A stretch of DNA of 64,000 nucleotides, from contig JAJAGP010001352.1 of the NCBI GenBank assembly GCA_025084515.1, positions 24,054 through 88,053 of the forward strand, in the 5' to 3' direction. Position 1 is the stretch's first letter. Every line of letters begins with the position of its first letter. Positions 1 through 10,391 of the stretch are shown here, piece after piece. Below the pieces are notes generated by a model that worked only from the letters and a program-made list of their open reading frames with translations, made no database searches and was not told where the DNA came from. Both the position numbers and the translations under genes were made by a program. Source of the DNA: Ancistrus triradiatus (lineage: Eukaryota; Chordata; Actinopteri; Siluriformes; Loricariidae).

Positions 1-2783
1 AGGACTTGTCGATCCTGACTTGTCGATCCTGAGGTGGACCTGGCACCAGACGTCTTCGCTGCGGCGAAACCAGTCGTCGACGGCTGGGGCGTCCGAGGGC
101 GTGGAATCCCAGGGCACGAAGGGGGTGGAAGCCCAGGACGCACTGGAGACCAGTGGAGGAGTGCCGGAGGGAGTTCTGGGCTATTTCGGTCCAGGGAAGG
201 AACTGCGACCAGTCGTGAGGGTTGTGGAGGCAGTAGCATCGGAGGAATTTCTTCAGTTCCTGGTTAGAGCGCTCGCACTGACCGTTGGTTTGGGGGTGGT
301 AACCCGAAGAAAGGCTGACGGAGGAGCCCAACTTGCCCAGGAACGCTGAGGTGAACTGGGGTCCCCGGTCTGAGAATATGTTCTCTGTGATGCTGAAGTA
401 GCGGAAGACGTGCTCGAATAGGGATTCAGCCGTCTGAAGCGCGGAGGTGATCTTGGGCAGGTTAACGAAGCGGACGGCACGGGAGAGGCGGTTGACAATG
501 GAGAGGATGGCTGTGAATCTGCGGGAGGAAGGGAGATCCGTGACGAACTCAAGCGCGATGTGTGACCAGGGTCGTTGCGGTATGGGCAAAGGATGGAGCA
601 GACCTGAGGGAAGAGTGCGAGGAGTCTTGGCCTGCATGCAAACGGTGCAGGATGACACGAAGCTGTGCACGTCTTTGCGTATATTCTCCCACCAGTAACG
701 TGCTGCCAGGAGCTGATGGGCGTGAGTCTCTTCTCCCCGGGATGGCCAGAACAATGGAGAGGTGACCCACGGCGAGGAGGCCGGTCCGGGGAAATCGGAG
801 GGCACGAACCTCTGTCCGGCAGCAGTTAGGCAAACGCATGTTTGTGAAGCCTCGAAGTTCCAATGAATCGCGGCCGATGGTGCATGAAGCCGGAGATGGG
901 CGTGGGTGTCCTTCGGGGTGGCTGGCCTCTAGGTCCCGAGGCTTGCGGGACATGCGTCCGCCTTGGTGTTTCTTCGTCCCAGGGCGATAGGTGATGGAGA
1001 ACGAGAACGCGGGAAAAGAAGAGAGACCAACGGGCCGGCGAGCGTTGAGGCATTTGTTTGGCCGAGCAGAGGTAACTCCAAGTTCTTATGGTCAGTGAGA
1101 ACTGTGAAGGGGTGTTTGGATCCCTTGAGCCATGCCTCCATTCCTCTAGGGCCAGCTTGATGGCCAAGCATTCACTCGCCCATTCATAGTTGCTTTCGGC
1201 AGGAGTGAGCTTATGCGAAAAAAAAGGGACGGGAGCAGCTTGGGCAGATCGCCGAGACGCATGAGAGAGGACGGCTCCCACTCCCACGGAAGAAGCGTCG
1301 ACCGTCCAGGGTGAAGGGGCGTTCCAGGTCGGATGTCCCGGACGGGAGCGCCGGGTGAAGGCGGACTTGAGCGCGCAGAGCCTGCTCGGACTCCGGGAAC
1401 CAGCGGAGGGAGCCAGGTTTGGCCAATCGCAGAAGCAACGGTGAGTGGGGCTGCCACCGGGTTGGCGGCTGAAATCCCCCCCCCCTGATTAAGCGGCGAT
1501 AGAAATTGCGAAACCCAGGAAGCGCTGCAGCTGTTTGATTGAGTTCGGCGTGGGCCAGGCTAGGACGGCGAAGAGCTTGGAGTCGTCCATGGCGACCCCA
1601 GAGGGGGAGATCACGTAGCCAAGGTAACGCACAGACTGAGTATGGAACTCACATTTTTCTGCCTTCACACGGAGATGGTGGAGTCGAAGCCTCTCGAGTA
1701 CCTGGCAGACGTGAGAGACGTGGGTGGCAAAATCCGGTAATGCACCAGGATGTCGTCCAGGTAGACGGTGACGAACTGGCCAAGCATGTCCCGAAGCACG
1801 TCATTGATGAACGCCTGGAAGAACGAAGGCGCGTTTGCCAGGCCGAAGGGCATCACCAGGTACTCGTAGTGACACGAGCTGGTGCTGAAGGCGGTTTTCC
1901 ATTCATCACCCTCCTTGACACGGACCAGGTTGTACGCGTTCCTGAGGTCCAGTTTGGTGTATCAGCGTGATGAGCGGAGCTGTTCGAGGGCCGAGGGGAC
2001 CAGCGGGAGCGGGTAGGCGTACCTGAGGGTGATGCGGTTCAGCTCCCGGTAGTCGATGCAGGGTCTGAGGCCTTCGTCGCGCTTGGGAATGAAGAAGAAC
2101 CCCACTGACATGGACGAGGTGGAAGGACGGATTAAGCCGAGCTTCAGGTACTCAGGTACTCAGGTACGATGTAGTCCGACATGGATCGTTCTTCGACCGC
2201 TGAGAGAGGATACAGGCGGGCTTTAGGTAGAGGTGCGACCGGGAGGAGGTCGATGGCGCAGTCGTAGGAGCGGTGCGGAGGGAGAGGAGGAGGCGAACCC
2301 GTAGCGAAGACTGAAGCCAGGTCCCTGTAGTGGTCGGGCACGTTCTGCGGGAGAGGCGAAGAATCGGAGAGCGGGAGAGAGTTGACTTGCAGGGCTGGAC
2401 GGAGCAGACAGCGAGCTTGGCACCACGGATACCAGCGGACGAGCTCGCGGGCGGACCAGAAGATGAGAGGATCGTGGCGGTGAAGCCAAGGGAGCCCCAG
2501 GATGAGAGGATATGCAAGGGAGCTCACGGGAAGCAGAGTGAGGGACTGAGGACTCCTGATGGGTGGCGCTGGTGATGAGCTAAAGGGGAAAACGGTGACA
2601 CGTGTAAGCAGCCCCGACCCGAGAGGAACGGCCTCGGCCGCGGTGGATCCGGTGACCAGCGGGAGTGTAGTGCAGGGAATCTTCCACTCGGTGACAGGCA
2701 GTCGGCGATGAGTTCCCCTGGGGCGCCGGAGTCCTTTCAGGGCTGTGAGAGATCGTCAACCGTGAGCGAGCCCACAACGCACT
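1..2783 (-). pseudogene. gypsy pol remnant (protease, RT, RNase H, integrase)
   Basis: Reading leftwards in shifting frames: a protease active-site DSGAPGELI near 2735-2700; YPLILGLPWLHRHDP near 2510-2465; an RT core with MPFGLANAP and the catalytic box VYLDDILV at about 1766-1743; RNase H with TPAESNYEWASECLAI near 1210-1160 and LTDHKNL near 1100-1080; then integrase with FSDRGPQF near 375-350 and YHPQTNGQCERSNQE near 305-260. The first integrase acidic residue is E (ALEFVTDLP) where D is usual. A short CTCAGGTA-type unit is repeated around 2144-2166 and shifts the RT frame. The C-terminal end lies outside the window. Confidence 0.9.
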
Positions 2784-3784
2784 TTAGAGTGGAAAGAAGA
2801 ATCGGGGGAGTAACTCACCGAGGATGCTGGCTGGCCCGGGAGGCGGAGCGAGATCACAGGCAGGGCGCAGATGACGGTCCGAGCCGCAGTAATAGCAGAG
2901 GCCCTGTTTGAAGCGGCGACGGCGATCTTCGGTGGAGAGATGGGCGCGAGCGAGTTCCATGGGCTCAGCCGAAGGTGAAGGGTCACGGGTATCAAGAGAG
3001 GCAACCCGAGGAGCGGGCCGAGGAGCGGAGGCAGGCCGAGGGATGAGGAGCTGGTCCAGACGGATGGTGAGAGTGATGAGCTCCTCTAGAGACAGGTTAA
3101 GGTCACGCCCGGCCAGTTCTCTCCTGAGGTCGGGACGCAGGCCTTGGTGGAAAGCGGAGAGAAGGGCGGGTGTGTTCCAACCGCTTTGTGCCGCCAGGGT
3201 GCGGAACTGAAGGGCGTAGTCGGCAGCAGAGCGGCGGCCCTGGCGTAGAGAGAACAACACGTCCCCGGTAGATCGCCCCTCATGGGGATGCTGAAACACA
3301 GCGCGGAAGGCGGTCAGAAGTGGCCGTAGTCCCTGGCCTCCTCACCTTGCTGTGACCAGATGGCGGTGGCCCAATCCAAGGCCCGGCCGGAGAGGAGGGA
3401 GACTATCAAGGCGATGCGGGCCGCGTCAGACTCTGGTGGTGAGTGAGCGAAGTACAGGTCGCATTGCAACAGGAAGCTCTCGCAGCGTTCCGGATTGCCG
3501 TCGTACTTCTCCGGCAGAGCGATCCTGTATGCTGAGTGCGAGACCCGTGGAGGGCTGGGAGGAAGCGGAACTGAGGCAGGAAGCACCGCAGCGGCGGGGG
3601 ACGGCGTTAGCTGTGACACGCGTTGAGTAAGCTCGCTAACGGAGGGGACCAGCGAGTTGAGCAAGCGCTGATTGTCAGCCAGCAGGAAAACCGCTTGAGC
3701 CACTTCCTGGAGTTGGGAGCAGAGTTCGGCGAGCTGCTCCGCTGTGATCGGGGAGAGGTCGGTACCACCAACCGCTGTCTCCAT
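2784..3784 (-). pseudogene. gypsy gag remnant with CCHC zinc knuckle
   Basis: ATG at 3784 opens a gag-like protein. The N-terminal part (3784-3314) contains a capsid-like stretch with LPEKYDGNPERCESFLLQC, typical of Sushi-type gypsy gag. A frameshift near 3310 separates it from the next part (about 3299-2784), which holds FQHPHEG, a leucine-rich capsid region and a zinc knuckle CYYCGSDRHLRPAC (C-x2-C-x4-H-x4-C) near 2910-2865. Gag packages the element RNA. This copy is broken by the frameshift. Host genes such as PEG10 descend from this group, but nothing here suggests domestication. Confidence 0.88.
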
Positions 3785-3799
3785 GTTGCCTACACCAAC

Positions 3800-4067
3800 T
3801 GTAACGCCGAACGGGAGGCAGGAGACAAACGCGAGTTTGTAGGAACGTAAAGCTTGTTTATTCGGTCTACAAGCGAAGGCAATGCAGGAGCTACTAGACG
3901 AGGTAAGGAACGTTGTGGTGTAGCAACGAAACGGGGAACTGAATGGGGCATAAATAGAGGGAGAGAGAGAGGCAAAAACGGGAACAGGTGCAGGTGGTTA
4001 ATAGGAGGGAGAGGACGAGCGAGGCAGGTTGCGTGTCGATGGAGCGGCGCTGGTTGTGGGCGTGACA
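3800..4067 (-). repeat. 5' LTR of the gypsy element
   Basis: About 268 bp bounded by TGT...ACA inverted ends (TGTCACGCC at the element's 5' edge, CGTTACA at its 3' edge). On the element strand it contains AATAAA (complement of 3857-3862) and a TATTTAT box (near 3950-3957) that could serve as polyadenylation signal and TATA box. Only 15 nt separate it from the gag ATG at 3784. That leader includes TGGTGTAGGC, the likely primer-binding site. The tRNA it would pair with was not identified. Confidence 0.8.
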
Positions 4068-4097
4068 TCCCCACTGTTGGTGTGTGGTGGTGTGTAA

Positions 4098-4229
4098 TAT
4101 ATATATATATATATATTATAATATATATATATATATATACACAGTTGGGAAGTATTTAGAGAGAGGACCATGCCTGTACACGCGTGTATAAAACAACTAT
4201 AACGTATATATATAGATATATTATAATAA

Positions 4230-4269
<40 letters not shown>
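4098..4269. repeat. TA-rich microsatellite
   Basis: Two blocks of (TA)n, about 4098-4140 and 4205-4269, lie between the gypsy LTR and the Tc1 element that starts at 4270. Short open frames here are low complexity and not coding. Confidence 0.9.
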
Positions 4270-4271
<2 letters not shown>

Positions 4272-5808
4272 ATCGTATGAAACGTTTGGGCACCCCTGCT
4301 AATTTTCTGATTTTTACTTTATACATCATTTGGTTTTCCAGCTCAGCTATTTTGCAGGTAAATATATCATTAGCAGATGAACACCGTGATATTTGAGAAG
4401 TGAAATTAAGTTTATAGGTTTTACAGAAAGTGTGCAGTAATTATTCAAACAAAATTAGGTAGGTGCATAAATTTGGGCACCTTTGTCATTTGAATACCTT
4501 TAGCACTAATTATTGGAACACAAAATTTGTTTTGTAAGCTCATTGACCCTTGATCTACATACACAAGTGAATCCAACTATGAGAAAGTGTTAAGGTGGCC
4601 AATTGGAAGTTTTTCTCCTCTTTGCATCTTCTCTGAAGAGTGGTAACATGGGAGCCTCAAAACAACTCTCAAAGGCCTGAAAACAAAGGTTGTTCAACAT
4701 CATGGTTCAGGGAAAGGGAAAAGCTCTCTCAGAGATTTCAGCTGTCAGTTTCCACTGTGAGGAACATAGTGACGCAATGGAAGACCACAGACACAGTTCT
4801 AGTTAAGGAACTCCCGAAGTGGCAGACCAAGAAGAATCTCAGATAGGCAGAGGCGAAGGATGGTGAGAACAGTCATAGTCAAGCCACAGACCACCTTCAA
4901 AGACCTACAACCTCATCTTGCTGCAGATGGTGTCACTAATCATCGTTCAACTATACAGCACACTTTGCACAAGGAGAGGCTGTATGGGAGAGTAATGCAG
5001 AAGAAGCCTTTTCTGCAGACACGCCACAGTCACTTGAGGTGTGCTACAGCACATTTGGACAATCCAGCTTCATTTTGGAATAAAGTGCTGTGTACTGATG
5101 AAACTAAAATTGAGTTATTTGGACATAACAAGGAGCGGCACACATCCCAAGACAAACATTTGCTACCCACAGTAAAATTTGGTAGCGGTTCCATCAGGCT
5201 GCGGGACTGTGTGGCCAGTGCAGGTACTAGGAATCTTGTTAAAGTTGAGGATCGCATATTCCAGTTAATATCTCCAGATTCTTGAGAACAATGTTCAAGA
5301 ATCAGTGACAAAGTTGCACCGAGGCCAACGACCCAAAACCCTGCTCAAAATCTACTAAGGCATTCATGCAGAGGAACCAGTACAACATTCTGGAATGGCC
5401 ATCTCAGTCCCTAGACAAATTGGGCTGTCCATGCTCGGAAACCATCAAACCTGACTGAACTGGAGATGTTTCTAAAGAAGAATGGTCCAAAGCACCTTCA
5501 ACCAGAATCCAGACTGGAAGCTGTAGGAAGCGTTTAGCGGCTGTTATTTCTACAAGAGGAGGATCTACTAAATATTGATGTCATTTTTCTGTTGGGGTGC
5601 CCAAATTTATGCACCTGCCTAATTTTGTTTGAATAATTACTGCACACTTTCTGTAAATCCTATAAACTTCATTTCACTTCTCAAGTATCACTGTGTTCAT
5701 CTGCTATATGATATATTTAACTCAAGTTGCTGATCTGAACAACCAAGGATTTATAAACTAAAATCATGAAAATTATCAGGGGTGCTCAAACTTTTCATAC
5801 GACTGGTG
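4270..5808 (+). mobile_element. Tc1-like transposon with long terminal repeats
   Basis: The ends are CCATCGTATGAAACG and, in reverse complement, CACCAGTCGTATGAAAAG, followed on both sides by GTTTGGGCACCCC-like sequence. Similarity between the ends continues for over 200 bp (about 4270-4487 against 5593-5808), so the inverted repeats are long. TA dinucleotides flank both ends (4268-4269 and 5809-5810), as Tc1/mariner insertion requires. The left end abuts a (TA)n microsatellite. Confidence 0.9.
4640..5560 (+). pseudogene. Tc1-like transposase remnant
   Basis: Broken DD34E transposase. A helix-turn-helix piece (FQLSVSTVRNIVTQWK) lies at about 4735-4785. A second segment, 4860-5285, contains TFKDLQPHLAADGV, HRSTIQHTLH and the first catalytic motif CTDETKIELFG near 5090-5122. 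Stops and frameshifts follow and the later catalytic region is poorly preserved, so no functional enzyme is expected. Confidence 0.88.
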
Positions 5809-5821
5809 TATATATAAGACA

Positions 5822-6165
5822 TGCGGCAACAAAAAGTATTTAGTCAAGTGCAAGTATTTTGTGCAAGTTCTCCTACTTAGCAAGCTGAGAGGGGCCTGTA
5901 ATTTTCATCATAGGTACACTTCAACTATGGGAGACAAAATGAGAAAAAAAAACAAGAAATCACATTGTAGAATTTTCAAAGAATTTAATTGTAAATTATG
6001 GTGGAAAATAAGTATTTGGTCAATAAGAAAAGTTCAACTCAATACTTTGTAACATTATCTTTGCAGGATCTGAGTCCCTCTTGGCGCACTGTGTTACTGA
6101 TGGTAGCCTTTGTTACTTTGGTCCCAGCTCTCTGCAGGTCATTCAACAAAGGAGATTTCTGAGGA
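5822..6165 (-). mobile_element. Tc1-like transposon fragment (end plus antisense transposase)
   Basis: The sequence begins like the family at 32829 (AAAAAGTATTTAGTCA, then GTGCAAGTTCTCC, CATCATAGGTACACTTCAAC). Then, in antisense, it carries the transposase stretch that reads NDLQRAGTKVT in related copies (about 6085-6155). Most of the element is missing, so this is a rearranged or internally deleted remnant. Confidence 0.7.
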
Positions 6166-6378
6166 CTTCAAACCATTTCAACTAAACAATTTCGGGAAGA
6201 CATCAAAGCTTCCATGGCATTTTAAAATCACCAACTTCTTCACATTATATATAGCATACATAAATCAGAATCAGATTTACATGAATACATGAATCAGAAG
6301 AACCATCTGCCATGCCACCATGTCAAAATGCTCAAAATCCAAAATATGTACTTCCTGTTGGGTGTGACTCATGCTGAA
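6166..6378. other. no feature recognised
   Basis: AT-rich sequence without a supported gene, located between the Tc1 fragment and the AAT microsatellites. Confidence 0.5.
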
Positions 6379-6451
6379 CATAATAATAATAATAATAATA
6401 ATAATGATCCTTACTGAATTAATAGGGCCTTGCACCTCCAGTATTCGTGCC

Positions 6452-6483
<32 letters not shown>
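6379..6483. repeat. AAT/TAA microsatellites
   Basis: Two (AAT)n runs, about 6380-6405 and 6452-6483, separated by about 46 bp. They adjoin the poorly bounded SINE that follows. Confidence 0.9.
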
Positions 6484-6826
6484 TCATTCAGTCATTTAAT
6501 TTCTTATCCACTTAATCCTGGTCCAAGAGTTGTGAGAAAGCAGGTGCCTAGTAGGCGGCACAGAGTGCAAGGCAGGAACAACCCTAGAGAGAGCGCCAAA
6601 CCACACACTCACACACGCATCAACACACACTAAACATCGTGCAAAACACCAATTAACCTAGCATGCATATCTTTGGAATGTGGGAGGAAACCGAGTACCT
6701 GAAGTAAACCCACACAGACACGGGAAGGACTCCACAAACAGGTGAGAGATGAGTCTGAGATTAGGACTGAACTGGGGACACTGGAGCTGTGAGATGACCA
6801 GGCTAACTGCTGCAACAGCATGCCAC
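6484..6826 (-). mobile_element. tRNA-derived SINE, DANA/V-SINE-like, antisense
   Basis: In reverse complement it shows the common teleost SINE body: a head resembling GGCATGCTGTTGCAGCAGTTAGC, then a conserved block around TTTCCTCCCACATTCCAAAGA, and a tail around CAGGATTAAGTGGATAAGAAAT. A second AAT microsatellite (about 6828-6857) sits just beyond the head. Family assignment is from memory of the shared block, not a search. Confidence 0.75.
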
Positions 6827-7096
6827 CCATAATAATAATAACAATAATAATAATAATGAACTGTAACTGAGTCTTCTTCCTTCATTGTGTCATGTTTGTC
6901 CTGGATTTGAAACATTCCAGTTCAGGTTATAAGAAAATAAAACTCAAGTCTCTGTCTGAGCTAAATTGGTCCACATAAGAACCCATTAAACTATTAATGT
7001 ACATAACTTAGAGTATTCACTAACAAAAAATACTACTCAATGCTTTAACCCACATTCAAGAATGCAGTGAATTTGGCTATGAATGTTCTAGTGTTA

Positions 7097-7412
7097 GGCA
7101 GCACAGTGGCTTGGTGGGTAGCACTGTTGCCTTACAGCAAAGTCCTGGGTTCAATATCAGGTGGAGTGGTCTGAGTCCTTTCTGTGAGGAGTCTGCATGT
7201 CCTCCCCGTGTCCGTGTGGGTTTACTCCAGGTACTTCACTTTCCTCCCACAGTACAAAGACATGTTGTTCGGTTAATTGGTATCTGTAAAGTGACCCTAG
7301 TGTGTGAGTGGATGTGCTCTATGATGGATTGGTGACCTTGGTGATTGGCCGACTAGACAACGGCTCTCCCATGACCTTGTCCAGGATCAAGTGGAGAAGA
7401 AAGTGAATGAAA
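7097..7412 (+). mobile_element. tRNA-derived SINE, DANA/V-SINE-like
   Basis: It starts GGCAGCACAGTGGCTTGGTGGGTAGCACTG (a tRNA-like head with a CCTGGGTTCAATATC B-box-like segment near 7143-7158). It continues through the TGTCCTCCCCGTGTCCGTGTGG and CCTCCCACAGT blocks and ends in a CCAGGATCAAGTGGAGAAG tail. It is a nearly full copy, not a tRNA gene. Confidence 0.8.
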
Positions 7413-8110
7413 AAATGATCTGATTTAAATAATGAGGTCATGAAAAGTAAATGAGAAAAGCCCAGCATAGATAACTGCAGTTAATAAGATTTAAATATTT
7501 TACTACTCTTAAATGGAGAAACAATTACACAAGAGAAGCATGCACTACAGTGGGAAAAATACCAGAACTGATACTTTTGGTTTAAAAGGTTTTGGCACCA
7601 CCCTTAAAAGTGGTAATGAGCATGACTAGAGAAACTCGCTGGTGCCTGCATGCCATTTAAATGACAAGAAAGTGTTGAATGACAGTGCATCTCTGACAGT
7701 ATTCCATTGTCTTTGGAGGAACACATTAATGACATGTCTGGTGTAACAGGAAATTATACAAATAAACACTTTTACCCCTGTTTTATCCCTGTTTCATCAA
7801 TGGTCAAGTTCTAGGGAGCAGCATCGCCGACCTCCTCTCCCCCGGACACAGGCAATCATGCCTGAGAGACAACTAGCTTGGACTGACTCTACTTACAAAT
7901 AGGAGAGAAGTGAAAGCGCTGTGTAGTAAAAAACCATGGAACACCTCTGCTCCTGATATTTTCACAATTACCATTCATTAAAGGAGATTAGGGTTTTTTC
8001 GTTAGTTATAGTGAAGTATAGTGTTGCTAAAATACCAAAGTTTTTCATGACTACACATAGTGCAACTTAAAAGGCATCAAAAAATACCATAGAATCAGAA
8101 CATTTACTTC
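7413..8110. other. no gene recognised
   Basis: AT-rich intergenic DNA. A few lines resemble decayed repeats (for example ACAGTGGGAAAAATACC near 7551), but I could not assign them, and no open frame looks coding. Confidence 0.4.
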
Positions 8111-8590
8111 TAACACCATCTTGGCCGCAGGACTGTTGGAGTTTTTAAACACTTGGCACTCACTATGCACTCTTAGACACTCTTAGACATATCTGCCTTA
8201 TTGCTCCATCTTGTAGATGCAAATTACAGATAAAATCATATACTGTTGCACAGTTTGTGTTAGTCATCAACAAATCCTTCATCAGTGGTCACAGGATGCT
8301 GGTGGCTGGACATATTGGTTTGTGGATTATTTTCGGTCCAGCAGTGATACTGAGGTTTTTAAAAACACAAATAGCATGGCTGCTGCTGTGTTTGCAATCA
8401 TACAGAATAAGTGATCTTGTGGTTGATTTGATATCACTGTATTTAAAAGTAAGAGGTGAATAAAACAGTACAGCTTTGATCTGATACCCAAAAAAGGTGT
8501 GAAGAGTTTAGTGTGCTGGCATATACTGCTCTGTTTGAACTGTTGTTCACAACACAAACACTATGTGCTGTCTGATTATAGCACATGAAC
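8110..8590. repeat. dispersed teleost repeat, possible nonautonomous DNA transposon
   Basis: It contains GTTGGAGTTTTTAAACACT, TTGTAGATGCAAATTAC, CTTCATCAGTGGTCACAGGATGCTGG and CCAGCAGTGATACTGAGG, a block order I recognise as a common fish repeat. A related piece lies at 48898-49080. An open frame here (8257-8463) looks membrane-like only because it is AT-rich, and I do not treat it as a gene. Confidence 0.5.
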
Positions 8591-9007
8591 ACCAATGTTG
8601 AGTTTTGTTGTAGTGGAGTACTGTTTCAGGCTGCACTTAACAGTTATCTGTTTTTAAAAACTTTATACTCACTTGTTATCCCAGTGTTTTAATACATACT
8701 ATATAATTAGGCTTCAAAAGAAATCAAAAATGAAAAAGATATGACACAATACCTTAGACACTAGATAATCACCATATATTTGAGGGACTTTGTAGTGGTT
8801 TAAGTGGCCAAACCAGTTAGCCATCCTGCCCATGTCTGTCAACAAATGAAGTGAAGAGTAAATGATATGCATACTAACATATGCTACCAAAGAAAACTTT
8901 AGTAAGAAAGACTAATGATAACTGCTTTGAAATATGTTGCTACCAAAATTTAAATCACAGCAACATTAACAATTTTAGTAACACACAACAGTCTAAAAAT
9001 TGCTTAC
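8591..9007. other. no gene recognised
   Basis: AT-rich sequence with no repeat or coding region that I can support. Confidence 0.4.
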
Positions 9008-9260
9008 CTTGGAATGAAGATTGAAATTTATGGTCATCATTGTGTGATAACCAGTGTTCATTAGATTCTGAGAGTAAGATTATTGTATTTACAGTTTTTG
9101 TCAGCCGCTTTGGTACATTTCTCGAATCAGAATTAACAGTTGCACAACAACAAGTGCATTTCTCAAAACATTTAGTACAAACAGCACCACATACTGGATT
9201 ACCAGCAAAAGCCAGTAACTTGTTGAAAAGTCTTAGTTCATGCCCCAAAAGTAAATATTT
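9008..9260 (-). CDS. possible cysteine-rich exon of a - strand gene
   Basis: An uninterrupted reading frame of about 84 codons is bounded on the - strand by a good acceptor (CACTGACAG, ending at 9261) and a good donor (CCAAG/GTAAGC, donor at 9007-9002). The translation includes GNPVCGAVCTKCFEKCTCCC, a dense cysteine cluster, then a serine- and asparagine-rich part ending NDDHKFQSSFQ. I do not recognise the protein. It lies 0.5 kb downstream, on the same strand, of the Crypton-like remnant at 9743-10312 and could belong to the same transcript. It could also be chance. Confidence 0.25.
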
Positions 9261-9270
9261 CTGTCAGTGA

Positions 9271-9742
9271 ATATGTCAGTGTCATCAGAATTACAATTTG
9301 TTGGGTCATTGATTACAAACAAGTCAGTCAAAATGTTTAGTCATGTTGTCATATATCAGTATATTCTGAAAATGTTTTCTGATGCTCAGGGTTTTGCTAA
9401 CAAAGATTGAAAATGCAAGTGGGACCTTTGTATGTAGCATATATCAAGTTAATCTGTACAAACGTACATATTACTGTATGTGGAGGATTGATTGCAAAAG
9501 ATTTGACAGGATTCACATTCATTGATTTTACTGTTTGTACAGTAATTTATTGACAGACTTTGTCAATGCAATACAGAAAAGAAAAACAAAACTGCCATAA
9601 CACCACTGCACACAGGAGAAAATACAAAATCAGAAACAATAACACAGGAAACAAGCATAACTATAAACGCAGTGCTATATTAAAGCAATAAGGCACGAGA
9701 GGGTGTGCATTATTGTGAATATATCACGGGAAAGAGGTGTTG
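9271..9742. other. no feature recognised
   Basis: AT-rich sequence between the two - strand open regions. If they belong to one gene this would be an intron or 3' UTR. Nothing else is visible. Confidence 0.35.
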
Positions 9743-10312
9743 TTAGTCTCGACCCTCTCGCCGAAGTTTTTTCACTACTCCAAGGAAAACACTGTTATAT
9801 GTGGTAAAGTCTGAATCTTTTATGATACACCAAGATAAGCTAAGCGGTGGGTCATTAATATACCTGTTCAGTCCTGCACGTAAGCAAACATAGCTGCTGA
9901 AACCATATGATTCGCCTCCGCCGTTCTTCACTGTGGCATAAAACTGACGAAGAATGAGATTCAGCTCTGTTTTGGTTACCTTTTTAAAATCAATAGACAC
10001 ATTTTTCTCACCAGGTCTGAAAACACCGAATGGCCCACGTCGTCTGTTTAACGGTGTTTTCTTCATTTCGTAATTTTTCTAATGTGTCTATCTCCGTGTT
10101 ATTGATTTCAGCATGTCTTTTTTTTCAGTCTCCTCAATTCTGTCCAACTCCTCCCACCATTCATCCACTGATAAACCACCCAATAAATCAAAATTGACGA
10201 AAAAGCCTTCCATGGATGCTGAAGTATCTGAAATCTGAAAACATAAAAAAATCTGGCGCATTGATACGGATGTGAAGCGGTCAGAGGTGTGCATTATGGT
10301 CAATAACGACAC
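9743..10312 (-). pseudogene. Crypton/ZMYM-like tyrosine recombinase N-terminal region
   Basis: The - strand frame at 10066-9743 reads like the N-terminal domain of Crypton-derived proteins (the KIAA1958, QRICH1 and ZMYM2 group): VTKTELNLILRQFYATVKN, SYVCLRAGLNRYINDPP, IIKDSDFTTYN and GVVKKLRREGRD, in the order known for that family. Just upstream, a second frame (about 10085-10010) contains LRNEENTVKQTTWAIRCFQTW, which also fits the family but is shifted by one base. Before it, 10220-10088 reads MEGFFVNFDLLGGLSVDEWW after a plausible acceptor (TTATGTTTTCAG). The catalytic R...R-Y region is missing. At least two frame changes suggest a decayed copy, unless unseen introns explain them. Confidence 0.6.
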
Positions 10313-10391
10313 AGCTAGACAGACGGCTCAGCCAATCAGATTTCGGGACCGGAACTACCCGTTTTATAAAGGAAAGCACAGTGCAGTCTCT

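Larger units (their letters stand above)
1..4067 (-). mobile_element. Ty3/gypsy LTR retrotransposon, 5' part
   Basis: A chromoviral-like gypsy element reads leftwards from a 5' LTR (3800-4067) through gag, zinc knuckle, protease, reverse transcriptase, RNase H and integrase, and leaves the window before its 3' LTR. The protease-RT-RNaseH-integrase order defines Ty3/gypsy. The region is much richer in GC than the AT-rich DNA beyond 4070, as expected of a recent insertion. Several frameshifts and stops make this copy unlikely to be autonomous. The target duplication cannot be checked because the other end is not present. Confidence 0.93.

Noticed and set aside
7097..7180. tRNA-like sequences at the heads of SINEs (also 19522, 37536, 43836)
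   Set aside because: They carry box-like motifs but are followed by SINE bodies and do not fold as complete tRNAs by eye.
8257..8463. 68-codon membrane-like frame
   Set aside because: Lies within a known type of dispersed repeat. Hydrophobicity follows from AT-rich composition; no homologue recognised.
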